64,000 nt of DNA from Erpobdella octoculata (Eukaryota; Annelida; Clitellata; Hirudinida; Erpobdellidae), in assembly GCA_963978895.1 (NCBI GenBank), contig OZ022243.1, positions 16,264,289 to 16,328,288 of the forward strand, given 5' to 3'. Position numbers and translations under genes: made by a program. Below the pieces are notes generated by a model. It saw only the letters and a program-made list of their open reading frames with translations. It did no database searches and was not told the origin of the DNA. Shown piece by piece: positions 1 to 13,166 of the stretch (position 1 is its first letter; each line of letters starts with the position of its first letter).

Positions 1-581
<581 letters not shown>

Positions 582-910
582 GCTTATGCGTATGCAGAAA
601 TGTATGAAGGTTTGTTCAAGTGGACATGCCTAAGTGTCAATATTTATGTGTCGACCTGTTCGTGGTTATTTGCAACAGACATTAGAACTTTTCAATAATT
701 CACGCAGTTTGTTTTACATACAATTTTTCACTTTTTCGTAAAAACGTGTTCAATAATTTCAATTTTTCAACAATATTTTGTCCCAGCTGACCCTGTTTTC
801 TATGAAAATCCTATCACAGAAAACTCCGATGAAGAACAACTAACTACAAGTTGGCATATTTTTATTTGTTTTTTAAAACTTTAATTTTCTCATTTAAATT
901 TGTTTTACAG

Positions 911-1078
911 TGATTGTTTAAAAAGCTTATATTTAAATTTAGAGAGAAAAAAGCACAATCGGTCCCAGAGCGCATCGAAACAAAATGTTTACATTAGATG
1001 TAGCAGGTTTTCTTCGTTTCCGTTGAAAATTATCCATCGCTTTATTCGAAATAAGCTGACCATCAGTGGCCATAAAAA
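911..1078 (+). CDS. Candidate internal exon upstream of the multi-TM gene
   Basis: An acceptor (TTGTTTTACAG) precedes 56 codons of open frame, ending at a strong AA|GTGAGG donor. Read phase 2 in and phase 2 out, it gives a basic peptide containing DCLKSLYLNLERKKHNRSQS with no stop. It lies upstream of, and on the same strand as, the exons starting at 2038, so it may be an earlier exon of that gene. I found no connecting exon of matching phase between 1079 and 2037, so membership is inference. Confidence 0.35.
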
Positions 1079-2037
1079 GTGAGGACAATTATTCATGGTT
1101 TCCGAGTCAATTTTCTGCCCTCACACAAGATAATGGGTCTGCCGTTTCTTGACCGACTGCCAAGCACAAGAAGGAAGTTGAATAATTCATAATTTCTTCT
1201 GGTGACCAAGTGGGCAGCATAACCTTTTTTTCTATCGCATCATGAAAACTTTTCTGATTTCTTACCGACAGATTTTGCACCACGACATCCTTAATAAAGC
1301 AATATACTTGAATTTAACAGAAAAAGCTGTATTAACTCATTTCCTTGAATAGTCAGACGAAAGGAGACATAACTTCTCGGATGTCTCCTAGCAAGCATAC
1401 GACTTTTCATCATCTCAGAGCCTGACGTAACAACTGTCTGAGGCCTCGTAAAAAGCTTATCTCCGCGCGGAGGACTGCAGCGTGTTTGAAGGAGAGTACA
1501 CACATCGAAGGGCTGTAGGTCTGTGCTCGTATAGAAGGCATCCAAATTGTCCATAAGGGATGCCATGCTTCAATGTATCGAGAGTGGTTACGGACGAATG
1601 GTTGAGAGATATACGTCCGCACCTTCACTCAAAACGCATTTCATGTTTTTCGGTGCATGCTTTATTTCGTTTATTTCAGTGATGTTCAGCATTTGTGGTC
1701 TGAATCATCTTCACAATATTTTATTTGAAGTAGAAATATTAAAAATATTTTTGAAGATAAAAACTGTCTGCCTGTTTTCAAAATAGAAGCATTTGAATGC
1801 AGAACAATTTACAAGAATCTGGTGTCTATTTATTGAGACGTTTTTTGGCATAGGTAGATTCTAGTGGAGAATATTTTATTTTTAAAATAAGACAAAGATG
1901 TTTATAACGGTAATGAAAACAAATAATCAAATGCAGATAATTTTAAGAAAGCATTCTAAGAAATTCATCTTCATTGTTTCTCAAATTTTAAATTAAGAAA
2001 ATAATTTTAAGTTTATTTACGACTGTTTCTTGCCAAG

Positions 2038-2317
2038 GTGTTCTGGTTGAAACATCTTCGAATGTTTTCCACGAAGATCTTTTGAACTCGCGCCACCTTG
2101 AAACCACGTACTATATCACTGATACAACACAAGCTTCAGATTTCTACTGGGAGAGAGAGTCGAAATTAAAGTTACACATCGGCATTCACAGTGTGAACCT
2201 GATTCCCAAGTACAAAAGTGTTCAACATGAAGTCGATAGTGATAATAAGTTCATGAGTCAGAATCCAGATGTTCTTGCCAACCAGAGTTTTCAAGCTGTT
2301 AGAAATTCTTTTTGCAG
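2038..2317 (+). CDS. Multi-TM protein gene, ectodomain exon A
   Basis: First well-supported exon of a large + strand gene. The acceptor is TTGCCAAG at 2036-2037, giving phase 1 entry (split Gly). The donor is TGCAG|GTAAGT, giving phase 2 exit, with the frame closed by a stop right after the donor. It encodes about 93 residues including LVETSSNVFHEDLLNSRHLE. No signal peptide is visible, so the start codon lies in an upstream exon. Family not recognised. Confidence 0.6.
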
Positions 2318-2339
2318 GTAAGTTGATATTGGTGGTGGT

Positions 2340-2476
2340 CAGATGACGATGACGGTGAAGATGATGATGATGATGATGATTATTATTATTATTATGATTA
2401 TGACGATGACGATGACGATGACGATGACAATGATGATGATGATTATTATTATTATGATGATGATGATGATGATGAC

Positions 2477-2520
<44 letters not shown>

Positions 2521-2525
2521 CAAAG
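2340..2525. repeat. (GAT/GAC/ATT)n trinucleotide repeat
   Basis: Compound GAT/GAC/ATT tract inside the intron after exon A. Poly-Met, poly-Asp, poly-His and poly-Ile frames on both strands derive from it and are not genes. A looser GAT-rich stretch follows at 2880-2975. Confidence 0.95.
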
Positions 2526-3143
2526 ATGGTGATAGTAGTGGTCGTTGTATCGAGCTGTGGTGGTAACAAGGGTCGTAATACAACAACATGGAAACACGCG
2601 CAGAACAAGAAGAGTAATTAGAGGCATGGCACCGACATAAAGAAGAGAGATAAAGAAGAAGGAGAGGAAAGTCTCTGTTGTACATTTAAAATAATCTCGG
2701 AAAGAAATATTTCGATGATAACACGGTTGAAATAAATGATAGAGATCTTGGGTCCTATCGAAAGTCGATCAAGCATAAATAGTGGAATAAAAAAAGATGC
2801 CCTGCTCTGTTGGTTTATCACAATAAGCCCACAATTACTTTTGCTGGATGGAATATCTACTGTGACCGAGACTGGCAATGTTGTTGTTGTTGATGATGAT
2901 GATGCTAGTCAAGGTAGGGATGGTAGTAGTGATGATGATAAATATGATAATGCTGATGAAGTTGATGATGACTGACTACGATGGTAAAGTGGTGAGTACG
3001 ATGATCAGTACCATTGGGACGACACCTCTGGGGATAAGGTTAAACATCATAGTAATGACCGGCGACTGTCGATGGTGATGGTGATTCAGACCATGTGGAC
3101 ATAGAAATGGGAAAGAATTAAGTGTAATTTACATGCTGTTCAG

Positions 3144-3297
3144 GTATCCTGTCCCGGACTATTACACTCTCAACCTGGACATCATTACAAATAGAACGAC
3201 AGCAACAGAGAAAGCATTTTGTACATCAGAACATTGTAATTCAACGTTTGGTGGAGAATATTACAAGAGAACGCTCAATACTCCGTGTTCAGAATCG
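3144..3297 (+). CDS. Multi-TM protein gene, ectodomain exon B
   Basis: The acceptor TTCAG enters in phase 2, which restores the Arg codon split at 2317. The donor TCG|GTACGT leaves in phase 0. The 51 residues include YPVPDYYTLNLDIITN, possible N-glycosylation sites (NRT, NST) and three Cys (FCTSEHC and NTPCSE), consistent with an extracellular domain. Confidence 0.65.
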
Positions 3298-3412
3298 GTA
3301 CGTAGACCTGATTTGTTGTTGTTTTATTCGATTAATAAAAACACGCATTTATGAAAGTTATATAAGCCCATACATATTAGCAACAAGGTGACGTGTAATT
3401 CATATTTTTCAG

Positions 3413-3605
3413 TCTTCACCACTGACACTACAGCAGCAACATCCAAACAGCATCATCTGCACAGATAATTCACAACTCCTCTCCAACGTATTCCGTCTTC
3501 CACACACAGCTGATCTTCCGTACGGTCACCACGTTAAGAAGTGTCAGCTGGCGCAGAAAAAGTGCAACTTCTGTCTGGAATCGCACAAATGTCGTTCCAT
3601 TGCAG
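3413..3605 (+). CDS. Multi-TM protein gene, ectodomain exon C
   Basis: The acceptor is CATATTTTTCAG in phase 0, matching exon B. The donor ATTGCAG|GTGATG leaves in phase 1. It encodes 64 residues ending in a Cys cluster, KKCQLAQKKCNFCLESHKC, that looks like a small disulphide-bonded module. Confidence 0.7.
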
Positions 3606-3779
3606 GTGATGATTGTTAACAACAAGTTTTGATAGCTTTCAAATACATCAGAAATCTTATAAATTGAGTTGAAAAATTGAAAATTTCTGACATGTTCATT
3701 CGCCCTGGTCTGTTGGATAAATCGATTGCGGGACATTTTTCAACTTTTATCAATATTTTGAACTCTTGACATATTTTAG

Positions 3780-4300
3780 TGAATATTTTTAAACACATAG
3801 AAATAGAAATTATTTATTTGTGGTAATGAAATAAAATAATTACAAATGTAAAATTACAAAATAACCATGCAAAGAATAATCAAAAACCTAAACGATATAA
3901 ATAAATTAATTAATAAAAAAATAAATAAGTGCATAAATAAAGTAAAATAATTTACCACGTAATAAATATATGTTAATTAAGTTTGTGAGCAATATATATA
4001 TATTTATATTACTTATTTAAACAATATATATTAATTACTTACTTAAACAATAAATATTAATTAAATACGTAAACAATATATTACACAAAATTAGTTATTA
4101 TGGGAACATCATTACGTAGCAATAATTGAATATATGTTTCAAGCCAATACATTATAATCACGTGTGACATTCGTCCAATCAGAACGTCTCAGCAATCTCT
4201 CACACTATAAATTATCCAACTACTACACAACAACGACCCCACTCTCCCTGTTCACCTAAACAACGACAACATTACAACAACTTCTCTCCATTTGTTTCAA
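3780..4300. other. Intron, no gene seen
   Basis: Very AT-rich intronic sequence between exon C and the next candidate exon, with short direct repeats of the ACAATATATTAATTACTTA type near 4010-4090. Confidence 0.5.
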
Positions 4301-4311
4301 CTTCTTTGCAG

Positions 4312-4423
4312 TCTCCTATCACAAGAAATGTCCATCTCTTGGGATTGCTTTTATCTTGAACACGAATGGTCAAAATGCTGGAAGACATAAACGATTCTTT
4401 AAGAAAAACAAAAACTTCATTTT
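4312..4423 (+). CDS. Tentative extra exon of the multi-TM gene
   Basis: A long polypyrimidine tract and CAG acceptor (CTTCTTTGCAG) precede an open frame in phase 1, matching exon C, that reads SYHKKCPSLGIAFILNTNGQ and continues to a TT|GTAAAC donor in phase 2. The next firm exon needs phase 1, so either a weaker internal donor (AATG|GTCAAA, near 4368) is used or another exon intervenes. It is plausible coding sequence but the join is unresolved. Confidence 0.35.
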
Positions 4424-5155
4424 GTAAACTTGGATAAAAAAAACTGTTTCGAATCCATCTTGGTCCAATGTTCTCATTTTGAAAGCAATTTCAGTTTCTT
4501 ACAATTTTTATATCGTCAGACTGTTGATTGATTCAGAGGTTTTATTTATTCCATTCTTAAATAATAAACCGAAACTAGACGCTGTTTTTTTCTAATTTTA
4601 TGGAATCTCAAATTTTATGGACGAAACAAATTTTCCCGACACCTCGAGCAGCCTGGATCTGCATTCCATTCCATGACGTCAATGATCGCTCTAATAAGAA
4701 ACTCCTTTGTGGGAGAAAAATGACCTTGTTGGTTTTCATTTTCATTTGCGGTTCTGGAAAGGAAAGGAAAGAAAAGGAAAGAATATTTCATCTCATTAAT
4801 CAAAGTGAAAAGCATCGTTTTTGGTCTGCTAGCCATAAATCAGTAGGAATCCATACGAGCAGTCTTCGTGTCAATATTTTCGTGCAATATCGCATAATAT
4901 TACAACCGCAAGTTATTTAACGATCACAAGACATGGGAACATTTTCTTCTATTAATGTTTTTATATATTATTAGTATATTTAAGTTAATAATAAATTTTG
5001 TTTAAATAATAAATTTTTATAAAATAATTAATAAAATATCCAGAAAAGTTTTACAATGCGAAGGATAACTCATCTGAAACTCGTGGAATCTTTTTTCCAC
5101 TAGCCCGACAAACATGATTTTGTTTATGTTTGCCTTATTTTTGTGAAAAACTGAT
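4424..5155. other. Intron, no firm feature
   Basis: Intron sequence containing an open stretch at 4600-4920 with a Cys-rich reading (around AAWICIPFHDV) but weak splice sites. I could not support it as an exon. Confidence 0.4.
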
Positions 5156-5159
5156 TGTG

Positions 5160-5525
5160 ATGTTACTTGTTACACTGCACAATTGTTGTGTTGTTACTTG
5201 TTACACTGCACACTTGTTGTGTTGTTACTTGTTACTCTGCACACTTGTTGTGTTGTTACTTGTTACACTGCACACTTGTTGTGTTGTTACTTGTTACTCT
5301 ACACACTTGTTGTGTTGTTACTTGTTACTCTACACACTTGTTGTGTTGTTACACTGTACAATTGTGATGTTACACTGCACACTTGTTGTGTTGTTACTTG
5401 TTACTCTGCACACTTGTTGTGTTGTTACACTGTACAATTGTGATGTTACACTGCACACTTGTTGTGTTGTTATACTGCGCACTTGTGTTGTTACAATGCA
5501 CACTCGTGTTGTTACGCTGTAAACT
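5160..5525. repeat. 31-bp minisatellite
   Basis: Tandem copies of a 31-bp unit built on TTACACTGCACACTTGTTG, with shorter deletion variants toward the 3' end. It lies in an intron of the multi-TM gene. The Cys/Leu/Val-rich open frames over it only reflect the repeat. Confidence 0.9.
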
Positions 5526-5908
5526 ACCTGTGCAGCGGCATCAAAGGTTATTTTCTGTGGAATCCAACAAAAAATTGCGTGTTTCCTCTACATTTAATAG
5601 CCTTCCTTGAAAAAGAAAATAATTTGAGTGCCTCTAATGCACGAAGTCGTTGAAACGCTTCAAATTGAAGTGAATTTAATACACTGATCGTGAAAATATT
5701 TATCAGTTTGAATCCTATGAAGATACTTCGGCTTGTTTTCTTGAAATAATTTTTTGTTATGCATTGTCACCATCCTCTATTGATGAGCTATTTTTCAGGG
5801 TTTCACATGCTCTGCATACTAAAAGAAATGTTGCAGACACAAACTGAATAGGCAGTCATTTATTAAACACATTTGATGATCATCTATTTTTCTTTAATTT
5901 CATTCCAG

Positions 5909-6013
5909 GGAATTTGGAAAAAACCTGCTGTCAATCAGACTGCTTGTCATCTTCCGATTGCAAATTTTCTTTCTCCAAATCTTGCTCCCAGCTCACATCA
6001 ACTTGCGCTACAG
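5909..6013 (+). CDS. Multi-TM protein gene, ectodomain exon D
   Basis: A 105-bp exon, phase 1 in and phase 1 out, with acceptor CATTCCAG and donor CTACAG|GTTGTT. It encodes a 35-residue Cys-rich module with CCQSDCLSSSDCK followed by KSCSQLTSTC (seven Cys in all). The symmetric phase and Cys content are typical of a shuffled extracellular module. Confidence 0.7.
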
Positions 6014-6083
6014 GTTGTTATATGCAGTAGGAGAATTTGAAGTAAAAAAACTACGTTGGAAACACAATAGGTTTTTTTTTCAG

Positions 6084-6421
6084 GACCCATTTATCGCTAC
6101 ACGGTTGAACCTGTTTATTTAAATCTGGAAAATGAATTCAGATGCCATTTAGTTCACGAGAGACAGCCGATCTTGTATGAAATATTTGTTTTCATTCAAA
6201 TACCGCACATGAACTTCCAAACAATGAAGATCGATAAAAAGATCCACGCCAAAAATTTCGACTTTTACGTAAAAGGAAAATTCCAAATCGATTTCTTGAC
6301 AATCGAGCACAGTACAGCTCTGAATATGTCCGAAGAACTTATTCTTGTTGGTAGAAAAAACGAACAGAGAAAAATGGATTTTGCAATTTTTCCGGCAGAT
6401 TTAACCGCAAGATTTGAAGAA
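6084..6421 (+). CDS. Multi-TM protein gene, ectodomain exon E
   Basis: The acceptor is TTTTTTTTTCAG, phase 1. The donor is GAAGAA|GTAAGT, phase 0. It encodes 112 residues including YRYTVEPVYLNLENEFRCHL and KFQIDFLTIEH. The alternating hydrophobic pattern suggests a beta-rich extracellular domain. Only 89 bp of intron separates it from exon F. Confidence 0.75.
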
Positions 6422-6510
6422 GTAAGTAAGAAAACGTATTTGATTTATAAAAAATAATTAGAAACTACGATTTTTGCATTAAATTGATACGTAAATAATT
6501 GATAACGCAG

Positions 6511-6811
6511 AAAGAACATTCAATAAAATACATCAAACCTGGTGTGTGGACTACTTCAGTACTTTCCAGCAAGCCATTCCTGCACAGCACATCGACATGG
6601 AATCAAGATCCTTCGATCAGCTGTTTGAAAGACGTTCAAACGATCGTTCCGCTCTCATCTGCTCCAGACATCTATCACGACGTTTCTGCCATAACCAGGA
6701 ACGATACTTCTTTTTCAAGAGCTGGTGTTGTGATAACAAACAACGCCAGTTTTCTCTCATACGGCATCAAACACTACATTAATCCTCCTTTATTCAAGTT
6801 CCACATACCAG
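6511..6811 (+). CDS. Multi-TM protein gene, ectodomain exon F
   Basis: The acceptor is ATAACGCAG, phase 0, matching exon E. The donor CATACCAG|GTTTAT leaves in phase 1. It encodes 100 residues containing KYIKPGVWTTSVLSSKPFLH and potential N-glycosylation sites (NDTS, NNAS), so it is still extracellular. Confidence 0.75.
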
Positions 6812-9642
6812 GTTTATTACAAATCTTACATATTAATAATTTAATTTGCATTGCTTTTATGTTGTTTATTTATTTGAGTTGCTAAAATCTTTTGAAATGA
6901 GGCGTATCCTCTACGCTTTTGCTAAAAATAAAAACACAATAACACACAAGTGACACAAGATAAAAATAAACCTAAATTATTTAAAAAATTATAATAGAAA
7001 AGTACTTTTTTATTTTTTATTAAACAATTTCTTTGTTCTATTATTAAAGATTTTTTTTCATTTTTTAAACGTTGCAAAGCACTCTAAAAAAATCTCAAAA
7101 GTGCTTAAACTTCTTTTTTATTAAAAATCCTGAAAATGATTTGGCAGAGCGAATGAGCATGTACTTTGCTAAAATAGATGATCGTTCAGAGTGGTATAGA
7201 TCAAGAACCGTTTGAAGAAAGTTATTGGACGGAGACCAAAGAAGAATTATAACTGCATTAACTTGATGCAAATTAATGACTCCAGGATTAACAAACTCCT
7301 GTCACTTAGAACACGCGAAGATTTTAAATTGTTTCAAGCATTTTCTTCTACTTTTGTTTTGGTTCTTATTTTTTTTACATTTTGAAACTTTTTCTCGGCA
7401 TGGTTTTTGTGAAAGAATGTGTATTTTTATTTCATGTAAGTTGTACTAGCTGCTATATCACATTTTTTGTACTTCAAAATCATTTTATTATATAAACAGA
7501 ATGAGTTTAGGTATATGTGGTCATGAAATAAAAAAAACAAAACTCTGACAATTTCGCAAACCTAAATTGCAGAAATAAATCAATTCGTTATAGAAAAGTA
7601 GATATAGTTGATGAAGAGGTGGCAGGTACATCAGGCTTCTTTCTTCGTGCTGACTGAGGTTGAAAGACAGGTGGCCAATGCGGCTTGAGTCTAGCAGTGG
7701 GTTGTCCAGTCGAAATCAAAATGCGATATTTGAAAGCATTGAATGATGGGGCGTTGATTGCGTGTTGAGTGAGAGCATTCGAGAAAGTGAGAATTCGACA
7801 TCGGAAGAAAATGTGCTGCTCTTCTACTGCTCTGACGGATTGGTTTCCATGCTTGTTGTTGTGAATTCACAGATTGCGTGTGAAGTAATAAGTTGATTGT
7901 TGTTGTCAGCAGATTTGAATGACTCGATTAGTTCACATCTCACTCGAAGGTTGGAGTGAACCGTAAGTTTGATGTGTCACAGTCAATGCTTAAACGGTTT
8001 ATGTCTTGTTTTAGAAATTACTTTTGTCGCATAATAATATAATAATAATTATCATTTTAATAATAATAATAATTGCGTGGTGCATTTTAATATTTTGAGG
8101 CTTTTTTGGGTCGACCGTGCACATGGACATATCTTGTGAAAAATGGAAAAAAAATTAGTAAAAAATTGTATTAGCAGACTGATTAATGTTATTTCAGCAT
8201 TAGAACTGTAATGGTAACACAACAAATGAAGCCATAAGGAACGAGTCTGATACAAAATGGCTTACATAAGCATAGAAACAACTTTTCAGATAAAATTTAT
8301 AAACATTAAGAGAAAGCCTTTAAAAATGTCTTTAAAAAGTCAGACTGTGCAAATAAATGTCTTGCATTTTCATTGACAAAATAATTTATGGTAAAAATGA
8401 AATAATAGCATATCTTTGAGAAACTATTCTTTTAAAATTTTTAATTCTGAAAGCATAAAAATGGCTGAATTTTAGTTTGAAATGTGAATAAAAATAAAAA
8501 AAAGCAAGCGCCAGACGTCTTGGATGTTTAAAAAAGATCGATTTTTTTCGACCATTAGAAAGAGCTACGAATATCTTTTTTGCAGTCCTGCACAGCTTAC
8601 ACTATGAAATGTTCATTCACTCCCATTGCTGATTTAAGAAATAGCTAAGAAGCACTAGAATGAAAATAAGCTGAATTTGTAGCCATGCTAAACATTCATC
8701 GTTAATGGGTTTTTGCAAACAAGGATAAATACTTGAATTTGCAGTCAACAAATTGGCAAATGAGTTTTGCGAGTTTGTGTTTAACGTTTTTTTATTGAGG
8801 TATTTGTGTTTTTTGTGTTTTGTTCCATTTCGTCCACATGGGATCCTTCCTTTTAAGGGCAAGTTCAAAAAGCTTCATAAATTTCTTATGAAAAAAACAA
8901 ACTGGTCTCATTTTTACTGATATTCTAATTTTTTTTAAAGTTATATTCCATTTGTTTAATTAAATTTAATTAAAATAAGATAATTCAGTTTTGGAAGCAA
9001 CGTCAGAATAACTTTGAAGAAAAAGAGAGAAAAAAACTATTTACTCGTTTTTTCCAAAATAATTTTTATATTAGCATGTTTTGAGAAACAAGTGTTTTGA
9101 CAAGGTTTTTTAAATGAAAAAATGAAAAGAAATTAAGATAGAGAGAAAAAGACCGAGAAAGAAAAAGATAATGAAAACAAGGAGAAAGAAGAAAGTGAAA
9201 CAAACAAAAACAAGAGAAACAGAAAGAAGAGAAAGAAAAAGAAGAGAAAGAGAAACAACGAAAGAAAATTCTCAAAACTATCCCGGGCAACGCCGGGTAA
9301 CCCTGCGAGTCTTATATAAATGCCGTCACATTTTCTGCTTTTCGGATTTTTTACATAGAAAAATAGTGATGCCACTTAAAGAGAAGGATTACCGTTTTCC
9401 TATAAACCTGTTCACATTTACGTTTCATGCCTTTGGTCTTCACTTAATCGTTTCTAAAACGCTGACAATACAAATTCTTGGTAACTTTTCTGTGCATGAC
9501 GTAAAGTAAGAACAAAACTTTGCTAATCAATTAAATGATTTACAATGTAAATGTATACAATTAAAAAATTATGTAACTATTTAAAGAATTGGCATAAAAT
9601 AGTGTCTTATAGAAAGAAAAAAGCAATACTTTTAAATTACAG
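6812..9642. other. 2.8-kb intron of the multi-TM gene
   Basis: AT-rich intron with no coding exon that I can support. A purine-rich GAAA tract (9120-9270) runs into a decayed Helitron-like 3' end at 9280-9305, annotated separately. Confidence 0.5.
9120..9305 (+). mobile_element. Decayed Helitron-like 3' end (CCCGGG hairpin family)
   Basis: A GAGAAAGAAAAAG-type purine tract ends in CCCGGGCAACGCCGGGTAA. This is the same terminal hairpin seen at 30.66, 50.93, 51.52, 54.95 and 56.95 kb, but here without the CTAG terminus. It is a relic inside an intron. Confidence 0.5.
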
Positions 9643-9759
9643 CAAATTCGTCCATCTTGTCCTACTACGTCCACGAATTTCCAGGTATTCTCATACAAAG
9701 AACTGTTCATGCAACTCTTTATAAACACGATGAACAACACTGGAACATTCTAATCAATG
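9643..9759 (+). CDS. Multi-TM protein gene, ectodomain exon G
   Basis: A 117-bp exon, phase 1 in and out, with acceptor TTAAATTACAG and donor CAATG|GTTAGC. It encodes 39 residues including LSYYVHEFPGILIQRTVHAT. It connects in frame with exons F and H. Confidence 0.65.
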
Positions 9760-9789
9760 GTTAGCTTTTTTTGAAATGATAAATTATGC

Positions 9790-10258
9790 AAATTTGTGTA
9801 TATGTGGGAATGAATGTTTGATTTGTGTATATGTGGGAGGGATATTTTTTCTTTGAATATGTGACAAATGATGCGTGTTACATGTATATGTAAACAGAAT
9901 GATGGTTATTTCTTTTATATGTGAAAGCGATATGTGTATTCTCTGTATATGTGTATTTTTTGTATATGTGAAAGGGATATGTGTATTTTTGTATATGTTA
10001 AAGAGATGTGTTTTTTTTGTATTCGTGGAAAATGTTTATGTTTTTTGTATATATGAGAGGGATATGTGTATTTCCTGTATATGTGAGACTAGTATGTGTA
10101 TTTTTTGTATATGTGAGAAGGGTTTGTGTATGTCATGTATATGTGAGAAGACTATGTGTATTTCATGTATATGTGAGAAGAGTATGTGTATTCCTTGCAT
10201 ATGTGAGGGGATGCATGGGTAATTTATGTATGTACAAAGGGGATATGTATATTCTTGC
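9790..10258. repeat. 30-bp minisatellite
   Basis: Degenerate to near-exact tandem copies of a 30-bp unit (GTATATGTGAGAAGACTATG plus TGTATTTCAT). It lies in the intron between exons G and H. Open frames rich in Cys-Ile-Val over it are artefacts. Confidence 0.88.
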
Positions 10259-10269
10259 TGTAACAACGT

Positions 10270-11470
10270 AAAGGCATATATTCCGTTTTATCTGCAAAAA
10301 GATGGTTTATCTCCTACTTTGTCAGTTTTCTCACAAGATTGGAACTTATGATAGACCAAACAAAATTTAATTCTATTCATAAATAAAATACTATATGGAG
10401 CAGTTTTGTCAGTCATGTCAGTAAGTTTTGATAAAATGAAAAAAATTAGAAAATGTTTGATGCTATGCCACAAAATGCCCGGATCATTTTTTATGGCACT
10501 ATATTCTATAAATTTCTTAAAATTTAAAAAGCATGTATATGTTTTATTTTCAATTGTATAAACTGTTTGTTATATTAAAAAAAACAAATATAAAAATAAA
10601 AGGGATTTGTAAACAAACTGCTTTTGATTTTGTAATAAAACCTAAAAATAAGGTTGCTTAGTTTGATACCGTCATAATTGGAATAGGAGTTGTTCAACTG
10701 AGAAAAAACAGTAAAATTGCCACACAATCACTTTAGTTACCTATGAGTGACGAGAACTGGCACTTTCAGAACAGTATGATAATAAACTTGAAACAAACTT
10801 GAAATAAACTAAAAACAAACTTAAAACAAACTTGAAACCAACTTGAAACAAACTTAAAACAAACCAAAACCAAATAAAACTGTGCATCTAGGCCTAAAAT
10901 TAATGATTCATTAAAAAACACATCAAGACCTAAAAATTTAATAATTTATAAGAAAACCACACAGAGAACAAAAACATCAAAAGTGCAAGTTTTGAAATAA
11001 AAAAAAATTCTGATAATATCGAAAAGTTTTCAAAGTTTTAAAAGTTTTAAATTTCGAATTGTTGGTTGTTTTTATTAAGCAGTTTTATTGATTAAACTAC
11101 AGTACAAGATAACATGAATATTACAAGCACACTTCTTAATCATTACAGTACAAGATAACATTAATGTTGCAAGCATACTTAATCATCACATTACAAGAAG
11201 ACATTAATGTTGCAAGTACACTTCTTAATTATTTAAACTTACAGCTAAAAAGTCTTAAATAGAAAAGATGAAGATTTGGCCTCACGTGACCACAAACGAT
11301 AGAACTGACACCTTAAATGTGCTTCCGATTAAAATAGTTTCGCAATTTATTTTTATTTCATTCGAATTTATGACTTCACGAAGATTAAATTTCGTTTTTT
11401 GCACTCAAAAGCAAAACGAAAGTTCTTTTTAATGATGCACTTAATTCTATTGATGTGATGATTATACGAT
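10270..11470. other. Intron, small tandem repeats only
   Basis: No exon seen. An 11-bp ACTTGAAACAA-type tandem lies near 10785-10865. About three copies of a unit of roughly 53 bp containing ACAAGATAACATTAATGTTG lie near 11100-11235. Confidence 0.55.
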
Positions 11471-11498
11471 AATGATGTGGTCATTATCGAATAATAGT

Positions 11499-11501
11499 GA
11501 A

Positions 11502-11594
<93 letters not shown>

Positions 11595-11605
11595 GGTGGT
11601 GGTGG

Positions 11606-11673
<68 letters not shown>
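11499..11673. repeat. (GAT/GGT)n trinucleotide repeat
   Basis: About 175 bp of GAT with two GGT blocks, intronic. It produces spurious poly-Asp, poly-Met and poly-His frames on both strands. Confidence 0.95.
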
Positions 11674-11676
<3 letters not shown>

Positions 11677-11898
11677 ATCGATGCAAAATTGTTTCACTTG
11701 ATGTAAATTTATATTCAATTCAACTCTTCAATTTTTTTAAACAGCATAAATTTCATCTAAATTAAGAAGTTATGAGAAGCAAACAGACATTCAATCTCGC
11801 GTTAGAAATTAACTGAATGAGATTTCTCGGTTTTTTGTTACAAATATTGGAAAGTCATTTAAAGCTTGAAGTTGTAATTTTCACTTCTATTTACACAG

Positions 11899-13066
11899 GT
11901 GAAACAACAGGTTGTCCTGCATTCTTTCAGCTTGAAATAATCGAAGCAACGCTGATTAAACCAGTTGTAGCAAAACACGATGTCCTCGTGCTTTGTCCTT
12001 CTCACTTCGACATCATATTCAAAATTCCTTTTCTCATTTGGAGTGCAGTGCAGAAACGATCCACGACCAGCTTTCACGTGAAACTCAAAGATTTTCATCA
12101 AACTTTACAATTTTTTCTCACGTTCACTGAAAAAGAGAAGCATGCAACCACTGCAAGGACGAACGCTTCTCGTCACGAAGATTTCCAATGGCAAGAATTC
12201 GAGCATTCTCATCTTTTTATTTGGATTGTTCTTGTGACTGGAGCCATTCTGACAACATCCAGTTTCCTTTGTTACATTTACACTCAGGATGCGCGGCATT
12301 ACAACAGAACGTGTTTAGTACTGCATAAAAAACACGGTTTCAAAACCTGTCAGATTTGTCGACCAGAAACTTACTCCTTCCATCTTCGCTGTAAAAGCAC
12401 TCCCGGATTAGCCGAATTTCTTTTATTGAAAACCTTATACGGAGTCCTCTTCAACTTTACTGCTTTCTTCTTGGCACTTCAATTCCTTGTTATCTACGAC
12501 GTCAGACAACTCGACATGACAACCAACGAACTCGGTGCTCAATTCAAGAAAGACGTTCACGACTTGCTCAAAAACGACCAGCGAAACTTACAGAGTGATG
12601 TGAGACTCTTCAAAAACGTTCTCATTTGCAGCCGGTCGGCGACAAAACCTCTTGAAAGAAGTATCAAACATCTGGCAATAATGAGAGATTTCTTGATGTA
12701 CAAAAGAGAATTTTTATCAACAGCATCTTCTTCTGTTGTCAATAAAATGACGACTTACCTCGATAGTTTCAACCTCTTAAAAAATCGTTATTCGAAATCA
12801 TTTTATGTTAAGATATCAAAACAGTACGAATTAAATATAAATAACTTTTTACGATTTCTACAAAACAAAGTTTTTAAAAATAACTGGTTCACGAACGCCA
12901 ATCATATGTACAATTTATCAAAAGAAGCAAATTGTAATTTCCATAAGAAGGAACTCCTTGCACCAGAATGGAATTTTGTGAAGAAAGAGAACATGTGCTT
13001 CTATTATTTTCTGCAACTTGAACAAACAAACTCACTACAGTCGTGGCTCATGAATTTTTGGAAAAA
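11899..13066 (+). CDS. Multi-TM protein gene, membrane exon H
   Basis: This is the main exon: acceptor TTTACACAG in phase 1, donor TGGAAAAA|GTAAAG in phase 2, 389 residues. The N-terminal third continues the ectodomain (GETTGCPAFFQLEIIEATLI). A first membrane segment follows around FIWIVLVTGAILTTSSFLCY, then a loop with four Cys (HGFKTCQICRPE), then a second hydrophobic segment (LYGVLFNFTAFFLALQFLVI). After it comes a charged, helical region of about 180 residues starting near DVRQLDMTTNELGAQFKKDV. Translation should begin upstream: the ATG at 11817 lies in the intron. Topology resembles a large-ectodomain polytopic receptor, but I recognise no family. Confidence 0.8.
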
Positions 13067-13166
13067 GTAAAGTTTTTATATTTTACTTTTTTATTTTAAA
13101 AAAAAAATGATAAAATTAATTTCTATGTGTGACCATATAAATGCAATTATTTTTACTTTGTTGTAG

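Noticed and set aside
5160..5525. Regularly spaced repeats that might suggest a CRISPR array
   Set aside because: Units are contiguous without unique spacers, and the genome is eukaryotic. The same applies to the 30-, 17-, 20- and 23-bp arrays.
5130..5653. Several Leu-Cys-Cys-Tyr-rich open frames
   Set aside because: All arise from the 31-bp minisatellite in different frames.
11368..11765. Poly-His, poly-Asp and poly-Met frames
   Set aside because: Generated by the GAT/GGT repeat on both strands; no start context, splice sites or domain.
11817..11898. ATG at 11817 as the start of the large membrane protein
   Set aside because: A good acceptor lies at 11897-11898 with the phase required by the upstream exon, and the preceding 27 codons look intronic.
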